This document shows, piece after piece, positions 25,627 to 34,295 of a DNA stretch of 56,850 nucleotides (the first letter of the stretch is position 1; every line of letters begins with the position of its first letter). The DNA lies in NCBI GenBank assembly GCA_964619055.1, contig CAZUDB010000017.1, forward strand, positions 1 through 56,850. The letters are read 5' to 3'. This stretch comes from CAYVUM01 sp964619055. Its GTDB lineage: Bacteria > Pseudomonadota > Alphaproteobacteria > Rhodospirillales > Defluviicoccaceae. Below the pieces are notes generated by a model. It worked only from the letters and a program-made list of their open reading frames with translations, was not told the DNA's origin and ran no database searches. Made by a program: the position numbers and the translations under genes.

Positions 25627-27108
25627 ATGATGACAACGCCAACAACATTCTACGACCGCTACTTGGCGATGGACCTGCTCGGGGCCAAACCAAGCTTGAC
25701 CCCGTTCGGTTGTGCCCGACGAACGCGTCGGGAGTCGCTTGTTGGGCTTAGAGCGGTTAGCTTCGACCCGAGAGACCTGCGGGTCGGCCAACGCCACCAA
25801 CCAGCGATGAGATGGGGACCCTTGTTAGACGAGTTGGAACCCTCGACGCCTGAAACACCCCTCTCGGCCGTGTTTCAGGCGCCTGAGACGGCCGACAGCC
25901 TGTTCTTGCTGGCGGCGCAAAACGATTTTGAAACCCTCGGCATCTTCCATTCGGCCGTGCGCCATGACCGCTCGATCGGTGTTGTCGCAGAGGACATGCT
26001 CCGGACGCTCGATTGCCAGATGGTCAACCATGCTTCCGGCCGCCTCCATATACTGAACGCCACTCGCGTTCCGGCCGGGCGGTTAGTGTGCTTCACCTCG
26101 GGCTCAACCGGTCATGCGAAAGGGATCCTGCGCACGGTGGAAAGCTGGCATCGGACCTTTCAAGTCCAGCGCCAACTCTATCCTTACCCTCGAGCCGCGA
26201 ACGCCATCATTATCGGCAGTTTGGCGCATTCCATGCACCTCTACGGCGCCATGGAAGCTATCGATCGGGGGCTTCGCCCTCTCGTTATGCCGAAGTTCGC
26301 GCCCAGGCAGCTGGCGGACCTCTGCGGCCAGCGTAAGAACCTCTTGATTTATGCGACGCCGTCACACCTCAACCTGATGTTGTCTTTCGCAGCGAAGCAG
26401 TGGCCTGGGCCGCTCGACGCCGTGTCGCACATTTTCTGCGGTGGGGCTAAGCTGGATGAACAGCGCTTGGGGGCGCTGCACGACCTATTTCCAGCGGCCC
26501 AAATGGTCGAGTTCTTTGGCACGACCGAGACAAGCTACGTCACCGTCAAATCGCCGGATGCGCCGCGCGGCTCGGTCGGACGTGCCTGCCCCGGCGTCGA
26601 CATCAGGATTAAAGATGCGCACGGAAACGAGGTGCCGGCGGGTCAGGTGGGCACACTCTGGGTCAATAGCCCCATGTTGTTTGAGCGATACATCGTCGGC
26701 GAAGACCCTCACACGCAGTGGCAGGACGGTTTCGTGACCGTAGGGGATCAAGGCTTCCTGGACCGGGAGGGATACTTCTACTTTTCTCATCGCGAAGGGC
26801 TGATGGTGACGATCGCCGGCGAGAACGTCTACTTGGGCCAAGTTGAATACCGTTTGCGACAGTTGGTGCCGGACGGCGAAATCGCTGTCGTCGCTAGGCC
26901 GGATCGGGCTCGGGGACGGTGTTTGGTTGCCGTTGTTCAGGTTTCATTATCGGCGGAAGAACGTGACGCCGTGCTCCGGAGCTTGCGTGGCCAACTTGGT
27001 TCGCTCGTTGCGCCGAAAGCGATCATTCAGGCGGCTGAGTGGCCGTATTTGCCGTCCGGCAAAATCGATCGAGAGGCCATCTCCCGGCTGGTTGAGCAAG
27101 GGCCGTGA
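25627..27108 (+). CDS. AMP-forming acyl-CoA synthetase/acyl ligase
   Basis: About 493 residues from ATG 25627; a TTG at 25618 and an ATG at 25630 are alternatives. Member of the ANL adenylate-forming superfamily. P-loop-like A3 motif 'LVCFTSGSTGHAKGI', A5 'VEFFGTTETSYVTV', A7 'VTVGDQGFLDREGYFYF', and A10 Lys in 'LPSGKIDREAI' are present. It activates a carboxylic acid as an acyl-AMP and thioesterifies it, most likely to CoA. The acid is unknown. The stop overlaps the GTG of the thiolase (GTGA), indicating coupled expression; together they suggest that an activated acyl group is condensed or cleaved. The N-terminal segment (1-110) is shorter than in typical fatty acyl-CoA ligases. Confidence 0.88.
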   Translation: MMTTPTTFYDRYLAMDLLGAKPSLTPFGCARRTRRESLVGLRAVSFDPRDLRVGQRHQPAMRWGPLLDELEPSTPETPLSAVFQAPETADSLFLLAAQNDFETLGIFHSAVRHDRSIGVVAEDMLRTLDCQMVNHASGRLHILNATRVPAGRLVCFTSGSTGHAKGILRTVESWHRTFQVQRQLYPYPRAANAIIIGSLAHSMHLYGAMEAIDRGLRPLVMPKFAPRQLADLCGQRKNLLIYATPSHLNLMLSFAAKQWPGPLDAVSHIFCGGAKLDEQRLGALHDLFPAAQMVEFFGTTETSYVTVKSPDAPRGSVGRACPGVDIRIKDAHGNEVPAGQVGTLWVNSPMLFERYIVGEDPHTQWQDGFVTVGDQGFLDREGYFYFSHREGLMVTIAGENVYLGQVEYRLRQLVPDGEIAVVARPDRARGRCLVAVVQVSLSAEERDAVLRSLRGQLGSLVAPKAIIQAAEWPYLPSGKIDREAISRLVEQGP

Positions 27109-28235
27109 CCCAAGCTGCCTACATCATTGCGGCCGCGCGCACGTCAGTGGTGCCGTGCGGAGGTGCGTTTCGTGATCTCGACTATGACGCGCTGGCAGTG
27201 CCCCCCATGCTTCGTTGTCTTGAGCAATCGGGCATGTCGACGGGAGAAGTTGATGAGGTCATTCTCTCCAATGCCCTTGGGGCGGGCGGCAATCCGGCTC
27301 GGGTGGCGGCCCTCGCCGCCGATTTTCCGGAAACCGTTGCTGGACTGAGCATCGATCGGCAATGCGCTGGCGGGCTCGATGCGATCCTGTTGGCCCGGGC
27401 GTTGATTGTCGCCGGGCAGGCGGACGTCGTGCTAGCAGGAGGCAGTGAGTCGTACTCGTTGCGCCCCGAGCGGCGGTTCAGGTCGGCGTGGCGCGACGAC
27501 GGACAGGTCCGTCATCAGGCGCGATTCACGCCGTGGCCGGACATGGATCCTGATATGTCCGAGGCTGCCGACCGTTTGGCAGAGCGTGACGGGATCACCG
27601 TCGAGGAGCAAGACGCCTGGGCCGTTGCAAGTCACGCCAAGGCTCGTGCAGCCACCAATAAGTTAAAAGAAGAAATCGCCAATCCGGCGTCCGTTGACCT
27701 GGAGGTTGATCCTTTCACGCGCGCGCTGACCCCCAAGCTCTGTGCGCGTGCCCCGAGACTTGTTGGCACAATCACCAACGCCAATGCGTGCGTCGCAGCC
27801 GACGGCGCCGCCATGGTGCTCGTTGTATCGCGTTCCGTTCTTGACCGGGTCCGCCCTGCGTTCGCGCTTCGGATCGCAGCCGGGGCGACGCGCGGCGGTG
27901 ATCCTGCGATGCCGGGCGCTGCGCCCATCGACGCCATTGCCCATACAATAGCCGCCGCGACCATCGACACCGCAGCGCTATCGGCCGTTGAGGTTATGGA
28001 AGCCTATGCCGCCCAAGCGATCGCCTGCGTCCGTGGAGCAGATCTGGATCCCCGTGTTGTGAACCAGTGCGGCGGCGCACTTGCCCGCGGCCACCCGATC
28101 GGTGCCTCCGGCGCGATTTTGGCCGTTCGGCTGTTTCAGGATATGCGGAGCCTTGGTGGATGGGGCCTTGCGGCCATCGCATCGGCGGGCGGACTGGGCA
28201 CGGCATTGATTGTAGAAAGAATGCCCGACACCTGA
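27105..28235 (+). CDS. thiolase-family protein lacking the canonical acid/base cysteine
   Basis: 376 residues from a GTG overlapping the upstream ligase stop. The nucleophile Cys is in 'SIDRQCAGGLDAI', and the catalytic His in 'ALARGHPIGASGA'. Two other normally strict positions differ: the oxyanion-hole Asn of the NEAF motif is Met ('EVMEAYAAQ'), and the acid/base Cys of 'CxGGGxG' is Ala ('IASAGGLGTALIVE'). It is also a little shorter than the usual 390 residues. Canonical acetoacetyl-CoA or beta-ketoacyl thiolases need both cysteines, so this is either an unusual condensing enzyme, an altered thiolysis enzyme or a degraded one. The reading frame is intact. Ligase coupling argues that it is expressed and used. 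Confidence 0.85.
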   Translation: MTQAAYIIAAARTSVVPCGGAFRDLDYDALAVPPMLRCLEQSGMSTGEVDEVILSNALGAGGNPARVAALAADFPETVAGLSIDRQCAGGLDAILLARALIVAGQADVVLAGGSESYSLRPERRFRSAWRDDGQVRHQARFTPWPDMDPDMSEAADRLAERDGITVEEQDAWAVASHAKARAATNKLKEEIANPASVDLEVDPFTRALTPKLCARAPRLVGTITNANACVAADGAAMVLVVSRSVLDRVRPAFALRIAAGATRGGDPAMPGAAPIDAIAHTIAAATIDTAALSAVEVMEAYAAQAIACVRGADLDPRVVNQCGGALARGHPIGASGAILAVRLFQDMRSLGGWGLAAIASAGGLGTALIVERMPDT

Positions 28236-28249
28236 CGCGGTGCGAGCCG

Positions 28250-28933
28250 TTACTCGGACCAACCTTCGAAGCGGGCGAAGTCCGATACCGCCATCCGCTC
28301 TGAGCGAACCTGGTTGGCCGGCGCATTCTGGTCCGAATACCCCAGCGAAATGCCGCACACCACCAAATCGTGGTCGTCGAGGCCTAGCAACTCGGCAACG
28401 ATCGGACCGTACTTGGCGAGTGCGCCAATTCCGCAGCTGGCGAGCCCATGGGCTGTCGCGGCAAGCAGCAGCGTTTGGATGGCCATGCCGAAGTCCATGA
28501 AGCATCCGCTGCCCATGCGCCGGTCGATGGTGGCGACCATGCCGACCGGTGCGTCGAAAAACCGGTAGTTCCTCATGAAGTTGTGTCGGCGGGCAGCCTC
28601 GTCCTTTCGATCGATGCCGAGGGCCTCGTAGAGTTGTGCGCCCAATTTGACCTGGCGCTGCTTGAGGTGTTTCGGCATCGGCTCTGGAAAGTAGGAGTAC
28701 TGTGCGGTTTCCTCAGCCCCCGCCTCGATGGCTCGGCACAGCCGCTCGGAAAAACGGGTCAGTGCCGCACCGGTGAGGACAACAAAGCTACCGGGTTGCA
28801 GATTGGCGCCGCTTGGCGCCGTCCGCGCCAACGCAAGCAGGCGCTCGACCGTCTCGCGCGAAACGGGCTTATCCATATACGCACGCACGGATCGACGAGT
28901 CCGGATCACGCGCTCAAAGTCGGGCTCGATCAT
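28250..28933 (-). CDS. nitroreductase family FMN oxidoreductase
   Basis: 227 residues from ATG 28933 ('MIEPDFERVIRTRRSVRAY'); a longer frame starts 24 codons upstream but reads as unrelated sequence. The RTRRSVR segment binds FMN phosphate; 'LARTAPSGANLQPGSFVVL' and 'GLASCGIGALAKYGPIVAEL' complete the NfsB/FRP fold, and 'SLGYSDQNAPANQVRSER' matches the usual 'GYPD...NxxRxxR' tail. Family members reduce nitroaromatics, quinones, enones or act as flavin reductases with NAD(P)H. It is convergent with the thiolase, 14 bp apart; a specific substrate cannot be inferred. Confidence 0.88.
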   Translation of the reverse strand: MIEPDFERVIRTRRSVRAYMDKPVSRETVERLLALARTAPSGANLQPGSFVVLTGAALTRFSERLCRAIEAGAEETAQYSYFPEPMPKHLKQRQVKLGAQLYEALGIDRKDEAARRHNFMRNYRFFDAPVGMVATIDRRMGSGCFMDFGMAIQTLLLAATAHGLASCGIGALAKYGPIVAELLGLDDHDLVVCGISLGYSDQNAPANQVRSERMAVSDFARFEGWSE

Positions 28934-29044
28934 GCACGGAGTGTGGACGCAAGGGCGGACTAGAGCAACAAGGGCGATTACGCCCCGAGCGACTGGGGAC
29001 TGCATGACCAGCGCAGCGACGGTGAAGCCTGGTCCGCGAACGAA

Positions 29045-29965
29045 TCAATCCGTTAGAATGATCATGTGTCCATCGGGATCGCGGATCGACGTCGCCCGAA
29101 CGCCGGTCGCGAGCGTCTGGACAGCCGGTGAAACGAAACAGACCCCTGCATGTCTCAGCCGCTGGGTTACCGCATCGAGGTCATCTACCCGATGCACCTG
29201 ACGGGTGGAGGCAACGTCGCTGGTCTGGAAGACAAGGGATGCGGATCGGCCGACCGGTCGGCGGTAATGCAGCAATTCAAGGTGCGGCGTTGGAACGTGG
29301 GCCGGCTCGAGCGTAACGACGTCAACAACGCAATCGGTCAGACCGTCCAATCGGTCCTGCTCGACACCCTGGTTTAGCGAACGCCCGGCCACCCGAAAGC
29401 CCAGCAGATTGGTATAGAAGGCGATGCTGCGCTCAACGTCTTCAACAACGATCGCCGAGTGATCATAGCCGAAGGGCCCGAGGCCCCGTTGCCGGTGCCA
29501 AGTTGCGTCACCGACGTCTCGAGGGAAATGAAGCAACTCCATCGGATGACCATCCGGGTCGCGGAACTTGAATGCTGAAACGCCACCTGTGTTAGACGGA
29601 AGTTGCTGCGGTCCGCCAATGGAAATGGGGCTGATCGCCAACTGCTCCAAACGGTCGAATACGGCCGTGATACTCTCGACAACAAGGGCGATATGCTGGA
29701 ACCACAGATCGTTGGATGCACGCTTCTCCGGATAGGGTCGGCCGCGTGGATCGAAGGCGACCAACTCCACAGATTGCACGCCTAAATGCATTCGGAGGCA
29801 TCGAATTGTGCTTGGGGCCGTCAAACCCATCAGCTGCGCCCAAGCCGGATCATCGATGACAGTCTCGTCGCCCGGCGCAAAGCTGAAACCAGCGCGATAG
29901 AACGTCTCCGCACGCCGCAGGTCTGTGACAGTGGTGCTAACCCGGAGGAGTTCGATGACGGGCAT
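29045..29965 (-). CDS. VOC (glyoxalase/dioxygenase-like) family protein with two VOC domains
   Basis: 306 residues from ATG 29965 ('MPVIELLRVSTTVTDLRRA'); the frame is open further but overlaps the upstream lactonase gene. Two VOC modules are visible: 1-140 ('SVELVAFDPRGRPYP', 'FRDPDGHPMELLHFP') and 165-300 ('YDHSAIVVEDVERSIAFYTN', 'PHLELLHYRR', 'IRDPDGHMIILTD'). The RDPDGH motifs and the terminal His/Glu pairs are the metal-binding edges of glyoxalase/extradiol-type folds. It is probably in one transcript with the SMP-30 lactonase gene 20 bp upstream, which points to sugar-acid or aromatic catabolism. No activity can be assigned. Confidence 0.82.
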   Translation of the reverse strand: MPVIELLRVSTTVTDLRRAETFYRAGFSFAPGDETVIDDPAWAQLMGLTAPSTIRCLRMHLGVQSVELVAFDPRGRPYPEKRASNDLWFQHIALVVESITAVFDRLEQLAISPISIGGPQQLPSNTGGVSAFKFRDPDGHPMELLHFPRDVGDATWHRQRGLGPFGYDHSAIVVEDVERSIAFYTNLLGFRVAGRSLNQGVEQDRLDGLTDCVVDVVTLEPAHVPTPHLELLHYRRPVGRSASLVFQTSDVASTRQVHRVDDLDAVTQRLRHAGVCFVSPAVQTLATGVRATSIRDPDGHMIILTD

Positions 29966-29985
29966 ATGGCTTGTCGATCCAACCG

Positions 29986-30891
29986 TTACGGCCGCTGGGC
30001 TCCACGCTGATTGGTGTAGATCGCATAGAGCGCGCGAGATGCGCACAGGAAAAGGCGGCTGCGATATCGGCCGCCAAAAGTGAGATTGCCCACCCGCTGC
30101 GGAACTTTGATCTTACCCAACAACGTGCCGGAAGGATCAACGCAGTGCACGCCGTCACCTGCGCTGGTCCAGACGTTGCCGTTTTCGTCGCAGCGAAAGC
30201 CGTCAGCGTTACTCGGGATTGATTTGTAAAAGAACCGGCCGTCGTGGATCGTCCTGCCGTCGTTGTCGACGTCGAACACGCGGATGTGCTCAATGGGCGC
30301 GTCCGAGGGCTGGATCCCAGTATCGGAGATGTAAAGGTGGCGTTCGTCGGGCGAGAAACATAATCCGTTTGGACCATCGAAATCGTCGGTGACGACGGCG
30401 ATGGTGCCTTCGTTCGGATCGATCCGGTAGACCCGGGACGGAAGCTCCGATTGCTGTTTGCCGCCCTCGTAGTCCGACTGAATGCCGTAGGGCGGATCGG
30501 AAAACCAGATGGTTCCATCTGACTTAGCCACCACGTCGTTGGGCGAATTCAGCCGTTTGCCCTCGAACCGGTCAGCCAGAACCGTCACCGTGCCATCCAA
30601 CTCCGTGCGCACGACACACCGGTGATGGTGCGAACAGGTGATCAGCCGACCCTGACGATCGCGGGTCTGTCCGTTGGGGAAACCGGCCGGCTGACGAAAG
30701 ACCTCAACGCCACCCGCCTCGGACCAGCGCAAGATGCGGTCATTGGGGATATCGCTGAACAGCAGACATTGCATGTCGGCGAACCACACGGGACCCTCAA
30801 GCCAACGAAAGCCCTCGGCAAGCGTTTCCAGCGGCGCGTTGAACAGGACAAAGCTCTTGAAGCGCTTTTCGATGATCTCGATTTCATCCAT
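29986..30891 (-). CDS. SMP-30/gluconolactonase/LRE family lactonase
   Basis: 301 residues from ATG 30891 ('MDEIEIIEKRFKSFVLF'); an ATG-like start at 30954 adds 21 residues. A six-bladed beta-propeller hydrolase: 'AEGFRWLEGPVWFADMQCLL' has the metal-binding Glu, 'RLNSPNDVVAKSDGTIWFSD' the Asn and 'PNGLCFSPDERHLYISDTG' the second Asn-Asp set; 'AGDGVHCVDPSGTLLGKI' is in the last blade. These enzymes open aldonolactones with a divalent metal. No signal peptide, so cytoplasmic. The VOC gene follows after 20 bp. The substrate is unknown. Confidence 0.9.
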   Translation of the reverse strand: MDEIEIIEKRFKSFVLFNAPLETLAEGFRWLEGPVWFADMQCLLFSDIPNDRILRWSEAGGVEVFRQPAGFPNGQTRDRQGRLITCSHHHRCVVRTELDGTVTVLADRFEGKRLNSPNDVVAKSDGTIWFSDPPYGIQSDYEGGKQQSELPSRVYRIDPNEGTIAVVTDDFDGPNGLCFSPDERHLYISDTGIQPSDAPIEHIRVFDVDNDGRTIHDGRFFYKSIPSNADGFRCDENGNVWTSAGDGVHCVDPSGTLLGKIKVPQRVGNLTFGGRYRSRLFLCASRALYAIYTNQRGAQRP

Positions 30892-31017
30892 GGCCAACCC
30901 CGATTGCCACGATATTGGTGTCAACACATTAATTTCGGCAGGCTCGACCGCCAAGCCTGCATGTCAGTGCGCATTCCGTCGGCAAATTAATGAATGGTCC
31001 GGATTTATTCTCAATAA

Positions 31018-31728
31018 CTACGCCAGAGAATGCTTCTCCAACTCGGCGATTTTGCCGCTAGTCGCAAGTTTTTCGATGATTTCATTCAGTTCATTAAGGA
31101 GCTCGTGATTGCCTTTCTTGACGGCTATCCCAAACGGCTTCTCGTCGAAGTGGGCACCGATGTCAATGACTTCAAACTCTTCAGGATGTACCAGATTTTT
31201 TAGCATTCGATGCAAATTAGCATCGTCGTTGGAGGCTGCGTCGGCCTCCCCCTTGACGACTGCCTGAACGCCACCTGCTTCTTCCGGTGTCACGATCAGC
31301 GTTGAGTTTGTGAGTGCGATCCGCATTCTCCGCAACGAGATTGACCCCGCCGCCAACGCAACCCGTTTTCCCTCAAGATCTTCATACGCTTTGATGCCAC
31401 TATCTTTGCGGACCAGTATGGCCTCTCTTCCGACAAGATAGGGGGCAGAAAAATCCACCCGCTCCAAACGATCTGGCGTAATCGTGAGTTGTGAAATCAC
31501 GATATCCGCCCTGTTTTCTTCCAGCGTCTCAAGGCGGTTGTCTGGAAGAACTCTCACAAACTCGATACGTGCCGGATCTCCGAGCAGTTCCCGAGCAACG
31601 GCTCTGGCGATTTCAACTTCGAAACCCTCCATTTCACCTGTGTTCGGGTTCCGGTACCCCATACCTGGGAGATCAAAAGCCGTCCCGGCCGTAAGTCTGT
31701 CTCTTGAAAGCATCATTGCCTTGTCCAC
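31018..31728 (-). CDS. family 3 substrate-binding protein without a signal peptide
   Basis: 236 residues from a GTG at 31728; an in-frame stop lies two codons upstream, so no longer N terminus is possible. The fold is a complete amino-acid type periplasmic binding protein: 'GMGYRNPNTGEMEGFEVEIA', 'RADIVISQLTITPDRLERVD', 'FSAPYLVGREAILVRKDSGI', 'EGKRVALAAGSISLRR' and a C-terminal helix. The usual signal peptide and first beta strand ('LRVGV') are missing; the protein starts 'MDKAMMLSRDRLTAGTAFDL'. It may be a truncated gene, or a cytoplasmic ligand-binding protein. No permease or ATPase is next to it. Base composition is lower in GC than in neighbouring clusters. Confidence 0.75.
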   Translation of the reverse strand: MDKAMMLSRDRLTAGTAFDLPGMGYRNPNTGEMEGFEVEIARAVARELLGDPARIEFVRVLPDNRLETLEENRADIVISQLTITPDRLERVDFSAPYLVGREAILVRKDSGIKAYEDLEGKRVALAAGSISLRRMRIALTNSTLIVTPEEAGGVQAVVKGEADAASNDDANLHRMLKNLVHPEEFEVIDIGAHFDEKPFGIAVKKGNHELLNELNEIIEKLATSGKIAELEKHSLA

Positions 31729-31813
31729 ACCCTATCCTGATGTGCCGTGATCATGCATCTTGTCCAATCCGAACTTTAAAAAGACGTTGCAAATCCGGTG
31801 AGGGGCTGTCGCC

Positions 31814-32269
31814 TTAATTCGATTGCTCGTGCGAAGACCCAGGCGACGGTTCGATGAAGTCTTCCACTTCCGTGACCATGGCACTTCCAAGCATAATGTA
31901 GATACAGCCGCCGACGATGGCGAAGTTCTTAAAAAAATCCCAGACATGAGAATGTCCGTCACTATTCGCCAGCCAAAAACGTGGGTAAGACCAGAAATTA
32001 TGATATAAAATTCCAGTAACGGCACAATAACTAGCAAGAACAAATGCCGCCCAACCTGCATAAAAATCGAATATAATACAGATCGGTGTAACAATTTCGA
32101 CGATCATGGCTAAAACAAGAAGAGCCGGACCGCCAGGTAAAAAGCTAGAATTTGCTTGCTCCAAGGCGCTTTTCCAATTAATAACCTTATCCAGGGCGCT
32201 AAACGGAAAAATTAACACGATAAATATTTTTGCTACGAGAAGCGCAATATCATTTATTAACGATTCCAT
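31814..32269 (-). CDS. DoxX-like small membrane protein
   Basis: 151 residues from ATG 32269 ('MESLINDIALLVAKIFIVLI'); a frame open to 32341 adds 24 residues with no good start. Four hydrophobic helices: 'IALLVAKIFIVLIFPFSALD', 'PALLVLAMIVEIVTPICIIF', 'AAFVLASYCAVTGILYHNFW' and 'NFAIVGGCIYIMLGSAMVTE'. The layout and the charged residue in the first helix region ('SALDKVINW') fit the DoxX/DUF417 type. Function of these proteins is poorly defined (respiratory or redox roles have been suggested for some). Lower GC than the flanks. Distance to the downstream binding protein is 85 bp. Confidence 0.7.
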   Translation of the reverse strand: MESLINDIALLVAKIFIVLIFPFSALDKVINWKSALEQANSSFLPGGPALLVLAMIVEIVTPICIIFDFYAGWAAFVLASYCAVTGILYHNFWSYPRFWLANSDGHSHVWDFFKNFAIVGGCIYIMLGSAMVTEVEDFIEPSPGSSHEQSN

Positions 32270-32693
32270 ATGCTCGGCCTTTTGTTGTATTTCTTCAAAA
32301 CCCAAAAACCTATCTTCGCCACTGCGTGACGTCGGTGTCAATCTTTGCGTCTACCGTCGGGCTTTTTGGAGCCGTTCGCAATCTGAAATTGGAAGGACCC
32401 AGGCCGATCAATAGATTGGTCGTGTGGTGCATGCTGGGGACCGTTCTGCGCTATCCGGTCTAATGTGAATTGGAGTTATTCGCCTTTTGGCCCGCGGCGC
32501 ATGAAAGTCCACTAGCACTGTCCCTTCAATGACGAGATAGAGTATCGCGATCTTGCAGCCGAATGAAGCCGGTACTGCGGTCGGCAACCTGTGCCGACCT
32601 CTCGGCACGAGCCATGCACCCTTCAACACTCGCTGCAAAGACGTAAAGCGGCCCGTACGCGTCGAGTATACGAGAAGTACAAGGCCCTTGAGC
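32270..32693. other. 424 bp intergenic region between the DoxX-like gene and glpD
   Basis: No convincing gene on either strand; frames here are short and without a start signal. It must contain the end of the glpRD transcript and the promoter of the DoxX-like gene, but I see no strong terminator hairpin or repeat. Confidence 0.4.
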
Positions 32694-34295
32694 CTATGGA
32701 ACGCCCACAGGTTGTTCTTCGGTGAGATAGGCATGCAGACGCTGGCGCCCCTTGTCGTCGGCCCGCAAACCAAGCTTGGAGCGGCGCCAAAGGACATCAT
32801 CAGCGGTCCTGGCGCACTCCTCACGTTTCAGCCAATCGACTTCGCGCGCGGTTAGATCCGCGGTGAAACGCTCGCCAAGATCATTTGCGCTCATCGCGGG
32901 GCCGAGCACATCGCCCGCTTCGGTTCCGTAGGCACGGATCAGTCGGTGTGCCCAACGGTCGTCGAGAAATGGATACTGCTCTTGAAGGCGTCGTCTCAGG
33001 TCGTCGCTTCCGCCGATGGGGAAATCACCGCCCGGCAGCGGAACGCCGGCCGTCCAAGCGGGACCTGCTTCCGGATAGTATCGAGCGAGCTTGTCTACCG
33101 CGTCTTGCGCGAGACGACGATAGGTGGTGATCTTGCCGCCGAACACGCTCAACAGCGGTGCCATCGCGTCCTGGTCCGATGTACTCAGCACATAGTCCCG
33201 CGTCGCGGCCGTTGCCGACTTGGCGTCGTCGTCATAGAGCGGACGCACGCCTGAGTAGGCCCAGACGATATCCCCGTCCACGAGTGGCCGCTCGAAAAAC
33301 TCCGAGGCCGCAGCGAGCAGATAGGCGCGCTCCGCAGGTGTGCACTCTGGCGGGGCGTCGGCGTCGTCGTGATCGGCGTCAGTGGTCCCGATCAGTGTGA
33401 AATCCGTCTCATAGGGAATGGCGAAGATGATACGACCGTCCATGAGTTGGAAGATGTATGGCTGATCGTGGTCAAATAGCTTTCGCGTCACGATATGGCT
33501 GCCGCGAACCAGGCGGATGCGCGCCTCGCTGTTTTGACGAAGCGTTTGGTTCAGGACATCGTTCACCCAGGGACCGGCCGCATTGACGACGCCTCGCGAC
33601 CGAACCTCCAACAGGCCTCCGTTGACCATGTCCTCAAGCATGACGGACCAATGGCCATCGCGCCGCGTGCCTTCCTTCACGCTGGTTCGGGTCATGACCC
33701 GTGCGCCGCGGCGCACCGCATCCTTGGCATTCAGAACGACCAAACGGGAATCTTCGACCCAGCAATCGGAGTACTCGAATGCTTTCTGGAATTGCCGTTT
33801 CAATGGGGCGCCGGTCGGATGGGAAGTAAGATCCAATGTCTTCGTGCCGGGCAGGATCTTGCGCCCGCCGAGATGGTCGTAAACAACAAGCCCCAGACGT
33901 GTGAGCAGGGCTGGCCGGCGCCCCTTCAGAAAGGGGGCGATCGTTCGTAACAGCGTACCCAGGCGGGACGTGTCATTTTCGTAGCGAAGCTGCGGATTGA
34001 TCGGCAGAACGAAGCGCATGGGCCAGGAGATGTGGGGCATGGCCGCCAAGAGCGTCTCGCGCTCTACGAGTGCTTCGCGTACCAGCCGGAACTCGAAGTA
34101 CTCAAGATAGCGGAGTCCACCATGGAACAACTTGGTAGAGGCCGATGACGTGGCCGACGCAAGATCGTCCTTCTCGACGAGAAGCACACTCAATCCGCGC
34201 CCCGTGGCGTCGCGCGCGATGCCACACCCGTTGACGCCTCCGCCAATGACGACGAGATCGTATGTGACAGACTCTGGCAGAGCTTCATGCCGCAT
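32694..34295 (-). CDS. glpD: aerobic glycerol-3-phosphate dehydrogenase
   Basis: 533 residues. FAD enzyme that oxidises glycerol-3-phosphate to dihydroxyacetone phosphate and passes electrons to quinone at the inner membrane. The N-terminal FAD-binding motif is 'YDLVVIGGGVNGCGIARDAT', followed by 'LLVEKDDLASATSSASTKLF' and 'HGGLRYLEYFEFRLVREAL', all GlpD signatures. Further markers: 'VVNAAGPWVNDVL', 'IIFAIPYETDFTLIGTTDAD' and 'SVFGGKITTYRRLAQDAVD'. It starts 11 bp inside the end of glpR, so glpR-glpD are coupled. It completes a glycerol pathway with the adjacent transporter; the kinase (GlpK) is not in the window. Confidence 0.96.
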   Translation of the reverse strand: MRHEALPESVTYDLVVIGGGVNGCGIARDATGRGLSVLLVEKDDLASATSSASTKLFHGGLRYLEYFEFRLVREALVERETLLAAMPHISWPMRFVLPINPQLRYENDTSRLGTLLRTIAPFLKGRRPALLTRLGLVVYDHLGGRKILPGTKTLDLTSHPTGAPLKRQFQKAFEYSDCWVEDSRLVVLNAKDAVRRGARVMTRTSVKEGTRRDGHWSVMLEDMVNGGLLEVRSRGVVNAAGPWVNDVLNQTLRQNSEARIRLVRGSHIVTRKLFDHDQPYIFQLMDGRIIFAIPYETDFTLIGTTDADHDDADAPPECTPAERAYLLAAASEFFERPLVDGDIVWAYSGVRPLYDDDAKSATAATRDYVLSTSDQDAMAPLLSVFGGKITTYRRLAQDAVDKLARYYPEAGPAWTAGVPLPGGDFPIGGSDDLRRRLQEQYPFLDDRWAHRLIRAYGTEAGDVLGPAMSANDLGERFTADLTAREVDWLKREECARTADDVLWRRSKLGLRADDKGRQRLHAYLTEEQPVGVP

